This document shows, piece by piece, positions 1 to 5,956 of a stretch of 7,803 nt of DNA. The notes beneath the pieces were generated by a model that made no database searches, was not told the DNA's origin, and saw only the letters and a list, made by a program, of their open reading frames with translations. Location: assembly GCA_937871355.1 (NCBI GenBank), contig CALMPX010000071.1, positions 1-7,803 of the forward strand. Reading direction: 5' to 3'. The translations under genes were made by a program, and so were the position numbers. Source of the stretch: an uncultured Bdellovibrio sp. (lineage in GTDB: Bacteria; Bdellovibrionota; Bdellovibrionia; Bdellovibrionales; Bdellovibrionaceae). Each line of letters opens with the position of its first letter. The stretch's first letter is position 1.

Positions 1-714
1 TTGCCTGAAGCGATTCGTCCTCATTTTATAACTCTTTATACTTCTGAAGTCGATGATGCGGGTCATGCCACAGGACCTTACTCGGATAAAACTAAATTAG
101 CCTTAATGAACGTGGATAAAGAATTAGGTCGGCTTTGGGATTATATACAAAAATCAAATCTACCTATTAATTTAGTGGTTGTTTCAGATCACGGTATGGA
201 AAAGTTAGATAGCGAAAAAGTTATTTTCCTTGATGATTATATTTCTGCGGATGATTTAAAGACATTTCAATACAGTGATCGTGGCGCAACCGGGATGATG
301 TACAACGAAGACCCCGCTAAAGTAAAAATGGCCTATGCGGCTTTAAAGGCGAATGAGAAAAATTTCAAAGTTTATCTCAAAGGTCATACTCCTCGTCAGT
401 ACCACATGGACCACCCGTCACGCACTGGTGATATCGTGATTATTCCAGATATTCCGTATTACATTTTAACGAATCATCCAGTTCAAGGTCTCAAAGTGAC
501 GCTCAAAGCAGGAACACATGGTTGGGCTTTTGAAAATAAACAAATGCATGCTTTTTTTATGGCCGCCGGAAACAACATTGCTGTGAATAAAATTATTCCC
601 GCTTTCCAAAACGTTGACGTATACCCATTCGTGTTAGATCTTTTAAATCTAAGCACAAGTGTTCCATTTGATGGAAATAAAAAAACGTTAAAACGCTACA
701 TCACAACTAATTAG
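1..714 (+). CDS. NPP-family phosphodiesterase / nucleotide pyrophosphatase, C-terminal part (5' end outside window)
   Basis: This is the C-terminal part of an alkaline-phosphatase-superfamily enzyme of the type I phosphodiesterase/nucleotide pyrophosphatase (NPP) family, which hydrolyses phosphodiester or pyrophosphate bonds with two metal ions. Numbering from the first codon in the window, DDAGHATGP gives metal ligands D18 and H22, SDHGM gives D63 and H64, and GTHGW gives H173. These match the conserved ligands of mammalian NPPs in order and context, and the segment after GTHGW (MHAFFMAAG) also resembles the family. The nucleophilic Thr/Ser and the first metal Asp must lie upstream, because family members are usually about 400 residues or longer and only 237 codons are seen. 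The TTG at position 1 is therefore probably an internal Leu codon. A signal peptide would be expected but cannot be seen. It is followed after 14 nt by the zinc-ribbon gene, probably in the same transcript. The substrate cannot be told from this part. Confidence 0.88.
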   Translation: MPEAIRPHFITLYTSEVDDAGHATGPYSDKTKLALMNVDKELGRLWDYIQKSNLPINLVVVSDHGMEKLDSEKVIFLDDYISADDLKTFQYSDRGATGMMYNEDPAKVKMAYAALKANEKNFKVYLKGHTPRQYHMDHPSRTGDIVIIPDIPYYILTNHPVQGLKVTLKAGTHGWAFENKQMHAFFMAAGNNIAVNKIIPAFQNVDVYPFVLDLLNLSTSVPFDGNKKTLKRYITTN

Positions 715-718
715 TTAT

Positions 719-725
719 TAAGGAT
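719..725 (+). promoter_or_regulatory. Ribosome binding site of the YjdM/PhnA gene
   Basis: TAAGGAT lies 3 nt before the ATG at 729, within the 14-nt gap after the upstream stop. It supports that start. A nearly identical TAAAGGAT precedes the next gene. Confidence 0.6.
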
Positions 726-728
726 CCC

Positions 729-1088
729 ATGAGTCTCGAACCAAAATGTCCCAAATGCCAATCTGAATACACTTATGCTGACGGCAGCTTGTGGATTTGT
801 CCTTCCTGTTCTCATGAATGGGCTCAACAATCTGCTGCCACAGAAACAGCTCCTGAAGAAATTCAAGACAATGCCATTTATGATTCAAATAAAAATATTT
901 TAGCTGATGGCGATTCTGTGACAGTGATTAAAGAACTTAAAATTAAAGGCGCCACTTCCGTAGTTAAAGTCGGAACTAAAGTTAAAAATATTCGTTTAGT
1001 TGATGGTCACGACGGCCATAACATTGCTTGTAAGATTGATGGCATCGGCGCCATCAATCTGAAATCTGAATTTGTTAGAAAATCTTAA
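729..1088 (+). CDS. yjdM: YjdM/PhnA-family zinc-ribbon protein
   Basis: A 119-residue cytosolic protein of the YjdM family, historically called PhnA after the E. coli alkylphosphonate-uptake region. An N-terminal zinc ribbon is clear: CPKC at residues 7-10 and CPSC at 24-27 would bind one zinc. A linker at roughly 30-45 rich in Ala, Thr and Glu follows. The C-terminal domain (about 48-119) carries family hallmarks: a DSNKNILADGDSVTVIKELK stretch, then KGA, KVGTKVKNIRLVDGHDGHNI and a closing C-K-I-DG-IGAINLKSEFVRK segment. Length is normal for the family. The molecular role is not established; the protein is not needed for phosphonate degradation in E. coli and must not be confused with phosphonoacetate hydrolase, also named PhnA. 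The gene sits between the NPP hydrolase (14 nt) and carbonic anhydrase (24 nt), so co-transcription is likely. Confidence 0.93.
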   Translation: MSLEPKCPKCQSEYTYADGSLWICPSCSHEWAQQSAATETAPEEIQDNAIYDSNKNILADGDSVTVIKELKIKGATSVVKVGTKVKNIRLVDGHDGHNIACKIDGIGAINLKSEFVRKS

Positions 1089-1095
1089 TTAAGCA

Positions 1096-1103
1096 TAAAG
1101 GAT
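1096..1103 (+). promoter_or_regulatory. Ribosome binding site selecting the TTG start of carbonic anhydrase
   Basis: TAAAGGAT lies 9 nt before the TTG at 1113. The next in-frame ATG (1137) has no purine-rich site before it, so the TTG is preferred. Confidence 0.55.
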
Positions 1104-1112
1104 CTGATTAAT

Positions 1113-1763
1113 TTGAATACAGCAATTTTACGTCTGATGGTGGGCTTTAAACGTTTTAAGGAAAAGTATTTCCAAACGAACGACCTCGATAATTCATTGT
1201 ATTCTCGCCTGGCGACTACAGGACAAAATCCAAAAACTTTGTTCATTGGCTGCAGTGATTCACGTGTCGATCCTGCGATCTTAACCAGTTCAGCTCCAGG
1301 AGATCTTTTTGTTATTCGCAACGTAGCCAACTTAGTGCCGCCTTATGAAAATGCTATTTCGGGAGTACGCGGTACCAGTTCTGCATTAGAATTCGCCGTT
1401 GTTAATTTAAAAGTCGAAAATATTGTTATCCTGGGTCATCGGCAATGCGGTGGTATTCGTGCTTTAATGAGTAACAAGCCGATGGAATCCAATAGTTTCA
1501 TTGGGCCGTGGATGGATATTGCCGCTGAAGCTCGTATGACGGTCTTGAAACAACACCCGAACGGTGACGAAGATACTTTATGGCGAGCGGGCGAAATGGA
1601 GTCGATTAAAGTTTCTCTGAAAAATTTATTAACATTCCCTTTTGTCAAAGAAGCGGTCGACGCGAAAAGATTAAATATCTTAGGACTTTATTTTGATATC
1701 GAACGTGGCGAACTTTGGCAATACGACGACACTTCTAAGATTTTCAAAATTCTCGTTTTGTAA
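1113..1763 (+). CDS. can: Beta-class carbonic anhydrase
   Basis: A 216-residue beta-carbonic anhydrase that interconverts CO2 and bicarbonate in the cytoplasm. The zinc site is complete: C47, H109 and C112, with the D49-R51 dyad in the motif CSDSRVDP (47-54) and the second motif GHRQCGG (108-114). GDLFVIRNVAN (63-73) and the SALEFAV segment (90-96) are also typical. Length matches the usual 200-230 residues. The TTG start at 1113 is chosen because AAGGA precedes it at fair spacing; starting at ATG 1137 would lose only eight residues. Its stop overlaps the start of the exporter gene by one base (TAATG), which suggests translational coupling. The type II allosteric bicarbonate site was not assessed. 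The symbol follows the E. coli housekeeping enzyme; orthology is assumed from family membership. Confidence 0.95.
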   Translation: MNTAILRLMVGFKRFKEKYFQTNDLDNSLYSRLATTGQNPKTLFIGCSDSRVDPAILTSSAPGDLFVIRNVANLVPPYENAISGVRGTSSALEFAVVNLKVENIVILGHRQCGGIRALMSNKPMESNSFIGPWMDIAAEARMTVLKQHPNGDEDTLWRAGEMESIKVSLKNLLTFPFVKEAVDAKRLNILGLYFDIERGELWQYDDTSKIFKILVL

Positions 1764-2623
1764 TGAAATCATTTAAAAACAGTATTTACTTCTCTTCATT
1801 TCTAGTGATGCTTTCTATGATCTCGGTCACATCCGGTGCTTCATTAGCTAAAATTCTTTTCCCTCTGTTAGGAGCAGAAGGTACGACTGTTTTACGCTTA
1901 GGCTTAGGTGCGGTTCTGCTTCTGTTCATGTGGAAACCCTGGAAATACACGTTGAATGCATTTCAGTTTAGAACTGTGGTTTTATATGGACTGTGTTTAG
2001 GTCTGATGAATTTCATGTTTTACCTGGCGATAAGCCGAATTCCATTGGGAATTGCTATAGCCATCGAGTTTATTGGTCCGCTGACAGTCTCTTTAATCCT
2101 TTCTAAAAAAATGATCGATCTTTTCTGGGCTTTTCTAGCCGCCTTAGGAATCGCCCTCATCCTTCCGTTATCGAGCCTGCAACAAACTCTAAACCCGGTA
2201 GGAATTTTATTTGCCGCCGGCGCTGCCGCGATGTGGGGACTGTATATTATTCTCGGCAAAAAAGCCGGAGCAATCATGCCCTCAGGCATTGCCACATCGT
2301 TGGGAGTAACGGCGGCATTTCTTTTTGTCACACCGTTCGGTGCCTACGAAGCCCTGCGAATTTTTTCTAACATCAACTTGATACCGATAGCTCTGGCCGT
2401 GGGAATATTATCGACAGCCATTCCTTACTCATTAGAAATGATAGCTTTAAAAAAAATGTCACCTAGTCACTTTGGAATATTTTTAAGTCTTGAGCCTGCT
2501 ATCGGATCGCTAGCGGGACTAATCTTTTTAAATGAATATCTAACAGTCGCTCAATGTGCCGCTGTATTATGTATTATGGTCGCATCAATTGGTAGCACCG
2601 TAGCCTCTGGTCACAAACTTTAA
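1763..2623 (+). CDS. rhtA: RhtA-type threonine/homoserine exporter (EamA/DMT superfamily)
   Basis: A 286-residue inner-membrane transporter with about ten membrane helices in two EamA repeats (roughly 10-135 and 148-280). It resembles E. coli RhtA (YbiF) closely, in particular the GASLAKILFPLLGAEG segment (26-41), the LRLGLGA and WKPW motifs after it, PLGIAIAIEFIGPL in helix 4, STAIPYSLEMIALKKM near residues 217-232, LEPAIGSLAGLIFLNE after that, and the final ASIGSTV. RhtA exports threonine, homoserine and some other amino acids; the substrate here is inferred from similarity only. The ATG overlaps the stop of the carbonic anhydrase gene (TAATG), so it is probably translated by coupling and is the last gene of the plus-strand operon. 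Its TAA is interleaved with the TAA of the convergent gene through the palindrome TTAA at 2620-2623. Confidence 0.9.
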   Translation: MKSFKNSIYFSSFLVMLSMISVTSGASLAKILFPLLGAEGTTVLRLGLGAVLLLFMWKPWKYTLNAFQFRTVVLYGLCLGLMNFMFYLAISRIPLGIAIAIEFIGPLTVSLILSKKMIDLFWAFLAALGIALILPLSSLQQTLNPVGILFAAGAAAMWGLYIILGKKAGAIMPSGIATSLGVTAAFLFVTPFGAYEALRIFSNINLIPIALAVGILSTAIPYSLEMIALKKMSPSHFGIFLSLEPAIGSLAGLIFLNEYLTVAQCAAVLCIMVASIGSTVASGHKL

Positions 2624-3291
2624 GAGGCCTTATCAATTTTTTTAATGGGTTTTCTATCTTTAATTATTTCTTTTTTTAAAGGCTGCTTTTCTTGAAATAA
2701 ATATTTTAGTCCCAACATAAAACCATAATGATTTGCATTTTCATGCGGCTGACTGGTTATCGACCAAGCATAACGGGCATCAGCGACAACAGAAAAAATG
2801 TCGTTACTCCAGATTTCTGATACAATCGAGAAATCAAATCCATATTCGGTTTTGTCACGCGCTGAAGTGGTAATTTCAGTTCCAGGAGCAAAATCAGTAT
2901 GTACGACTTTTGTGTCATCCATGGGATAACCTGAATAAAAACCCAAAGCACCAGAGAAGTAAGGGTTGAACCAACGGCGGTAGCCCATTGAAATATGCAT
3001 CACTTGGGTTTGCTCCACTTGAGTTTTGGCTTCTTCTTCTCGCGAGTAAATTTTATTCATGTGAAACAGAGCGATTTCCAAGCTGCCTTTTGTATTTAAA
3101 TCACCATTTAATATGAGGCCAAAGTCCCCATGATATCCCGACGTCACACCGGCTGGTGTGTCGGGGAAAATAGTCCTATAAATGAATGGTCCTGCGGTAA
3201 CTGTAATATTTCCATCGGCTGGTTCATATCCATAGGCCGAATAACTGAAAATAAATGCAAGAATCATCAAAAGAAATTTGTGATTTATCAT
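2620..3291 (-). CDS. Predicted outer-membrane beta-barrel protein, unknown function
   Basis: A 223-residue protein of no family I recognise. Residues 1-21 form a signal peptide: a short basic start, a hydrophobic core (FLLMILAFIFSYS) and a likely cleavage site AYG/YEP at 21/22. The mature part has many short alternating strands rich in Tyr, Phe and Gly (GDFGLILNGDL, GSLEIALFHM, MHISMGYRRWF, FSGALGFYSGY, EYGFDFSIVSEIW, FSVVADARYAW, HYGFMLGLKYLF), as expected of an 8- to 10-strand outer-membrane barrel. After the last predicted strand, ending near F199, comes a 24-residue tail with eight Lys and one Arg. This is unusual because barrels normally end in an aromatic residue. The ATG at 3289-3291 is preceded on the minus strand by CTGGGATT, a weak ribosome site. 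The gene converges on rhtA with a 4-bp overlap and diverges from the barrel-like gene at 3347. Confidence 0.72.
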   Translation of the reverse strand: MINHKFLLMILAFIFSYSAYGYEPADGNITVTAGPFIYRTIFPDTPAGVTSGYHGDFGLILNGDLNTKGSLEIALFHMNKIYSREEEAKTQVEQTQVMHISMGYRRWFNPYFSGALGFYSGYPMDDTKVVHTDFAPGTEITTSARDKTEYGFDFSIVSEIWSNDIFSVVADARYAWSITSQPHENANHYGFMLGLKYLFQEKQPLKKEIIKDRKPIKKIDKAS

Positions 3292-3337
3292 AATCCCAGC
3301 TTAAGATTAACACCAGACACAGTTCAATCATTATTTT

Positions 3338-3343
3338 GGAGAG
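3338..3343 (+). promoter_or_regulatory. Ribosome binding site for the TTG start at 3347
   Basis: GGAGAG ends 3 nt before TTG at 3347-3349. No other start codon nearby leaves the signal peptide whole, so this site fixes the start. Confidence 0.5.
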
Positions 3344-3346
3344 TTT

Positions 3347-4309
3347 TTGCGTAGGGGATTTTTAATACTTATTCTGCTGTTTTCAAAAGTCACTTTGGCC
3401 GATGACTCTTCATTAACGTCAACGGCCAACGTAGAAAAATCTGAAGATTCAGATTCGCCCAAAAATTCTTGGACGCAAAGAATGATAAAAAGCAATATTG
3501 AAATTTCTGAATGGTTCGATAGTATGGCTGAGGGAATTGACCTCTATTTAGCCGGAAAAAAACTGACTCAAAAAAAAAATACTTCCAAAGTACGATTTGA
3601 AGAACTGGTGAGCTCTAGCGAAGGCCAAGAAGTCACTCATGATTTCACGGTCGGCGTGATACTACGTCTTCCCAATTTAGAGCAATACTGGCAGGTTAAG
3701 TTTACCTCTTACGATGAAATGGAAGAAAAGCGACGATCACAAACTGCTTATCTTCGACAGACGCGTCGACAAGAAAACTACGGGGCTACTATCGGAGCAT
3801 TCCGTAAACTAGGAAATGTCAGAGTAGCCTTCCAACCCCGCATACAGTTGCAAGATCCTTTGAGTGTTTCGCATTCATTGTCCTTTGAAAGTATCGCTGA
3901 AATGAAAACCTTTTCGATTAATCCTAAATTAGAACTTTATGCTGTCGCCGACAAAGGTACTGGCGTTTTTTGGTCGCTTAATTTCAACTTCAATATAAAT
4001 CAAAATTACTCATTAACTTTATTTAATAGCGGAGACTACGTTGCACAAATACACTTAGAATCTGTAACGAATGGATTTTCACTTCAACAGGTTATTACTG
4101 ATAACACGGCGATATCTTACGGAACTAATTTCTTTTCAAACAATCGTCCTCATTACCACCTTGAAGGATATAGTTTTTTTACAACCTGGAGTCAGAATAT
4201 TTATAAAAATATATTAGATTTTTCTCTGACACCACATTTAGATTTCTTCCGTGAGGCGAATTGGCACGGACGAGCCGGGATAGCGTTAACTATGGGACTT
4301 AGTTTTTAA
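3347..4309 (+). CDS. Secreted barrel-like envelope protein, unknown function
   Basis: A 320-residue protein of unknown function. The TTG start gives a clear signal peptide (MRRGFLILILLFSKVTLA, likely cut at 18/19 before DDSS). Residues about 19-40 are polar and Ser/Asp/Lys-rich. Residues about 43-75 look helical and carry a motif around EWFDSMAEGIDLYLAGKK. From about residue 80 to the end the chain alternates polar and hydrophobic positions with strand-like segments (TVGVILRLP, WQVKFTSYD, VRVAFQPRIQLQ, LELYAVAD, FWSLNFNFNI, YSLTLFNSG, and the final RAGIALTMGLSF). The C-terminal Phe and the strand before it fit a BAM-recognised outer-membrane barrel signal. An A10 run at 3570-3579 lies in the coding sequence near codons 75-78. 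The gene starts 55 bp from the divergent barrel gene and its 3' end overlaps the convergent methyltransferase by 11 bp. A periplasmic beta-rich protein is an alternative. Confidence 0.72.
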   Translation: MRRGFLILILLFSKVTLADDSSLTSTANVEKSEDSDSPKNSWTQRMIKSNIEISEWFDSMAEGIDLYLAGKKLTQKKNTSKVRFEELVSSSEGQEVTHDFTVGVILRLPNLEQYWQVKFTSYDEMEEKRRSQTAYLRQTRRQENYGATIGAFRKLGNVRVAFQPRIQLQDPLSVSHSLSFESIAEMKTFSINPKLELYAVADKGTGVFWSLNFNFNINQNYSLTLFNSGDYVAQIHLESVTNGFSLQQVITDNTAISYGTNFFSNNRPHYHLEGYSFFTTWSQNIYKNILDFSLTPHLDFFREANWHGRAGIALTMGLSF

Positions 4310-4940
4310 AGCAAGCCACCCAAGTACCACGGATTTGAAAAGGAAAGTCAATTCTGGGCCATGCTGTATTAAAGTAATTTTCTTTTTGAATAATATTTTT
4401 CAATTCGTCCCTAACTAGAAAATAAGCTTTTCCGTTTTCTTTTAATGAGTTTTTCATAAAAACAATCATCTCCATCCAACTAGCATCCAGAAAAAATCGA
4501 CATCGATTTTTAAATTCATTGTCAGAAAGCATTCCGTTTTCTTTTAAAAAATAGGGTGGATTAGATATAATCAGATCATATTTTTTATTATCGTTTAAAT
4601 CGGTATAATTTTTTTGCAGCCAGTTCGTTTTTAATTTTTGATCAGGAAAGTAATTTTGCAAAGTCTGTTGATTTACTTCAAAATAACTCTTGTAAATTTC
4701 TTGAATTTCTAAAAAATCGACTTCTCCATCAAATGAAGCTTCTTTTAATTGGTGAAAAAGCAAATCCATTCCGACGACTCCGCATCCAGCACACAAATCT
4801 AAAATGCGGAAGTCGGGCTGTGAAATTTCATGAGAATGTTTTTCAAAAACTTGACGAGCCAAAAATACCGAATCATGACTGAAACAATAAGATTTTGGTT
4901 GATGGTACTTAAAAGTAGGAAAGCTGTTAATCGAACTCAT
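4299..4940 (-). CDS. TrmN6-like SAM-dependent N6-adenine methyltransferase
   Basis: A 213-residue class I methyltransferase. The SAM-binding motif I is ILDLCAGCG at residues 46-54, the acidic residue ending strand 2 is E78 (in FLEIQ), and the amino-methyltransferase motif IV, NPPY, is at 127-130 within DLIISNPPYF. NPPY marks enzymes that methylate an exocyclic amino group of adenine (or a Gln side-chain amide). The layout, with an N-terminal HDSVFLA segment resembling the (T/H)DSxLLA of TrmN6, points to the tRNA1(Val) m6A37 enzyme TrmN6 or a close relative (COG4123-like). It is slightly shorter than E. coli TrmN6 (about 245 residues). RlmF- or PrmC-like substrates cannot be excluded. Its ATG directly follows the upstream transporter's TAA with no spacer and no clear ribosome site, so it probably depends on translational coupling. 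Confidence 0.85.
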   Translation of the reverse strand: MSSINSFPTFKYHQPKSYCFSHDSVFLARQVFEKHSHEISQPDFRILDLCAGCGVVGMDLLFHQLKEASFDGEVDFLEIQEIYKSYFEVNQQTLQNYFPDQKLKTNWLQKNYTDLNDNKKYDLIISNPPYFLKENGMLSDNEFKNRCRFFLDASWMEMIVFMKNSLKENGKAYFLVRDELKNIIQKENYFNTAWPRIDFPFQIRGTWVACFKN

Positions 4941-5819
4941 TTACGACGTCTTTTTCGCTTTCGTAGCGATAAGCACGGCGCCGATTATAACTAACAATCC
5001 ACCTAATATTTGAAGCAAAGACATTCTTTCCTTTAAATAGAGCGAAGCTATTAAAACTCCGAACAGAGCTTCGGTTGTACTGAGAATGGATGTCTCGGGA
5101 GCTGATAGTTTTTGAAGTCCTGCTAAAAATAAAGTTAAAGGAAACAATGAACAAATAATCGCCATGCCAATCACTAAACAACTATTTTGAGTTAAAATTT
5201 CAATTGGTCGGTCCAAACTTTTAAAATGAATCGAGCACAACACGAGTCCTGCTCCGAGTTGAACATAAAAAGATGATCCTAAAAAATTAACTCGATCAAG
5301 TGTTTTTCTGGAAATAAGAATATAAATGGCATAGAAAAATGAAGATGCTAGACCATAAAAAATAAATGAAGATCCGCTGATATCCCATTCACCCCACGCG
5401 AGTGCAATCATTCCTACCGTTGAAATAATCAAAGCGATAATTCCTTTGAAGCCGATATGCTCTTTAAAAAAAATTCGCGCCCCGATCGTCACTACGATCG
5501 GATAAGTATAAAGAAGTAAAACTGTCAAAGAAGCCGAAACGCCCTGTAGAGCAAAAAAATAACAACTCGAAAACACTGCGTACCCAAAAATTCCTAAAGC
5601 TAAAGATATAAAAGACTCATTTAAGGACATTTTAAAAGACTCTTTTTTGAAAATTGATAGCAATAGACCAAATATAATAGCTGAAGTCAGAAATCTTAGT
5701 CCGAGTAATTCTCCTGGTAATATATTTTTTTGATAGGCGATTTTGCCAAAAGTTCCAAGAAGTCCAAAAAAAACTCCGGATAGTATAACTTGAAAATAAC
5801 CTACTTGTTTCTGCGTCAT
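4941..5819 (-). CDS. EamA/DMT-family transporter
   Basis: A 292-residue inner-membrane protein with about ten hydrophobic helices in two EamA repeats (roughly 8-140 and 150-286). Typical features are the first helix with GVFFGLLGTFGKIAY, the LLGLRFLTSAIIFG helix, the VSASLTVLLLYTYPIVV segment closing helix 4, and the second-repeat pattern APETSILSTTEALFGVLIA followed by YLKERMSLLQILGGLLVIIGAV. The family includes metabolite and amino-acid exporters; the substrate here is unknown. It is only distantly similar to the RhtA-like protein at 1763 and is not a recent copy. The ATG at 5817-5819 lies only 7 nt downstream of a consensus -10 box and has no Shine-Dalgarno sequence, so translation may be leaderless. 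The methyltransferase gene follows immediately on the same strand and is probably co-transcribed. Confidence 0.92.
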   Translation of the reverse strand: MTQKQVGYFQVILSGVFFGLLGTFGKIAYQKNILPGELLGLRFLTSAIIFGLLLSIFKKESFKMSLNESFISLALGIFGYAVFSSCYFFALQGVSASLTVLLLYTYPIVVTIGARIFFKEHIGFKGIIALIISTVGMIALAWGEWDISGSSFIFYGLASSFFYAIYILISRKTLDRVNFLGSSFYVQLGAGLVLCSIHFKSLDRPIEILTQNSCLVIGMAIICSLFPLTLFLAGLQKLSAPETSILSTTEALFGVLIASLYLKERMSLLQILGGLLVIIGAVLIATKAKKTS

Positions 5820-5824
5820 ATATT

Positions 5825-5836
5825 AGATTATAATCT
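5825..5836. repeat. 12-bp perfect palindrome over the -10 element
   Basis: AGATTATAATCT is identical to its reverse complement, so TATAAT occurs on both strands (minus 5827-5832, plus 5829-5834). It may be an operator or a symmetric -10 element serving both directions. On the plus strand a weak TTGTTT lies 18 bp upstream (5805-5810). Confidence 0.55.
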
Positions 5837-5855
5837 TATTTTTAAGCTGTCTCAA
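5827..5855 (-). promoter_or_regulatory. Sigma-70-like promoter of the DMT/methyltransferase unit
   Basis: On the minus strand, TTGAGA (5850-5855) and TATAAT (5827-5832) are separated by exactly 17 bp. This is one mismatch from the full housekeeping consensus. The -10 box ends 7 nt before the ATG, so the predicted transcription start falls at or next to the start codon. Confidence 0.65.
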
Positions 5856-5924
5856 TTTAATTCACTCGACCGTAAATCAAGACCTTGTCTAGATACTCTC
5901 GTCTTTAGAATATAACCTATTGAT

Positions 5925-5953
5925 TTGAGTCTAAAACTCAGTAATCCTATACA
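5925..5953 (+). promoter_or_regulatory. Candidate promoter of the REC/PilZ gene
   Basis: TTGAGT (5925-5930) and TATACA (5948-5953) are separated by 17 bp. However, the -10 box ends only 3 nt before the ATG at 5957, so a start at the usual distance would fall inside the gene. Other -10-like hexamers, TAGAAT (5906-5911) and TATAAT (5829-5834), could give transcripts with leaders. Confidence 0.3.
5926..5940. repeat. Short inverted repeat upstream of the REC/PilZ gene
   Basis: TGAGT and ACTCA are perfect 5-bp arms around the loop CTAAA, overlapping the candidate -35 box. This may be a regulator half-site pair, but arms this short also occur by chance. Confidence 0.25.
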
Positions 5954-5956
5954 TAT

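Larger units (their letters stand above)
5820..5956. promoter_or_regulatory. Divergent intergenic control region
   Basis: This 137-bp gap between the DMT transporter and the REC/PilZ gene is the longest non-coding stretch in the window. It contains the minus-strand promoter, a 12-bp palindrome on its -10 box, possible plus-strand promoter elements, and a small inverted repeat at 5926-5940. Neither flanking gene has a recognisable Shine-Dalgarno sequence. Confidence 0.7.

Noticed and set aside
1085..1330. An 81-codon minus-strand open frame across the start of carbonic anhydrase.
   Set aside because: It is antisense to the active-site coding region and has no independent support.
2621..2642. 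Possible bidirectional terminator TAAG-AGGC-CTTA followed by a T-rich run.
   Set aside because: A 4-bp stem is not stable enough, and the T-run is offset and belongs to Lys codons of the minus-strand gene.
3292..3346. Promoters for the two divergent barrel-like genes in the 55-bp gap.
   Set aside because: A TTGAAC occurs on the minus strand (3322-3327), but no acceptable -10 box sits 16-18 bp from it, and nothing convincing is seen on the plus strand. Promoters may lie inside the opposing genes.
3130..3354. A 74-codon plus-strand open frame over the divergent gap.
   Set aside because: It lies antisense to the 5' part of the barrel gene, has no ribosome site and its product has no recognisable pattern.
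4927..5181. An 84-codon minus-strand open frame in a second frame of the transporter.
   Set aside because: It overlaps the well-supported DMT transporter throughout, and its translation is compositionally odd with no family pattern.
1763..5819. The two DMT transporters as a recent duplication.
   Set aside because: Their sequences share only general EamA features, one is specifically RhtA-like and the other is not, and they sit in unrelated operons on opposite strands.
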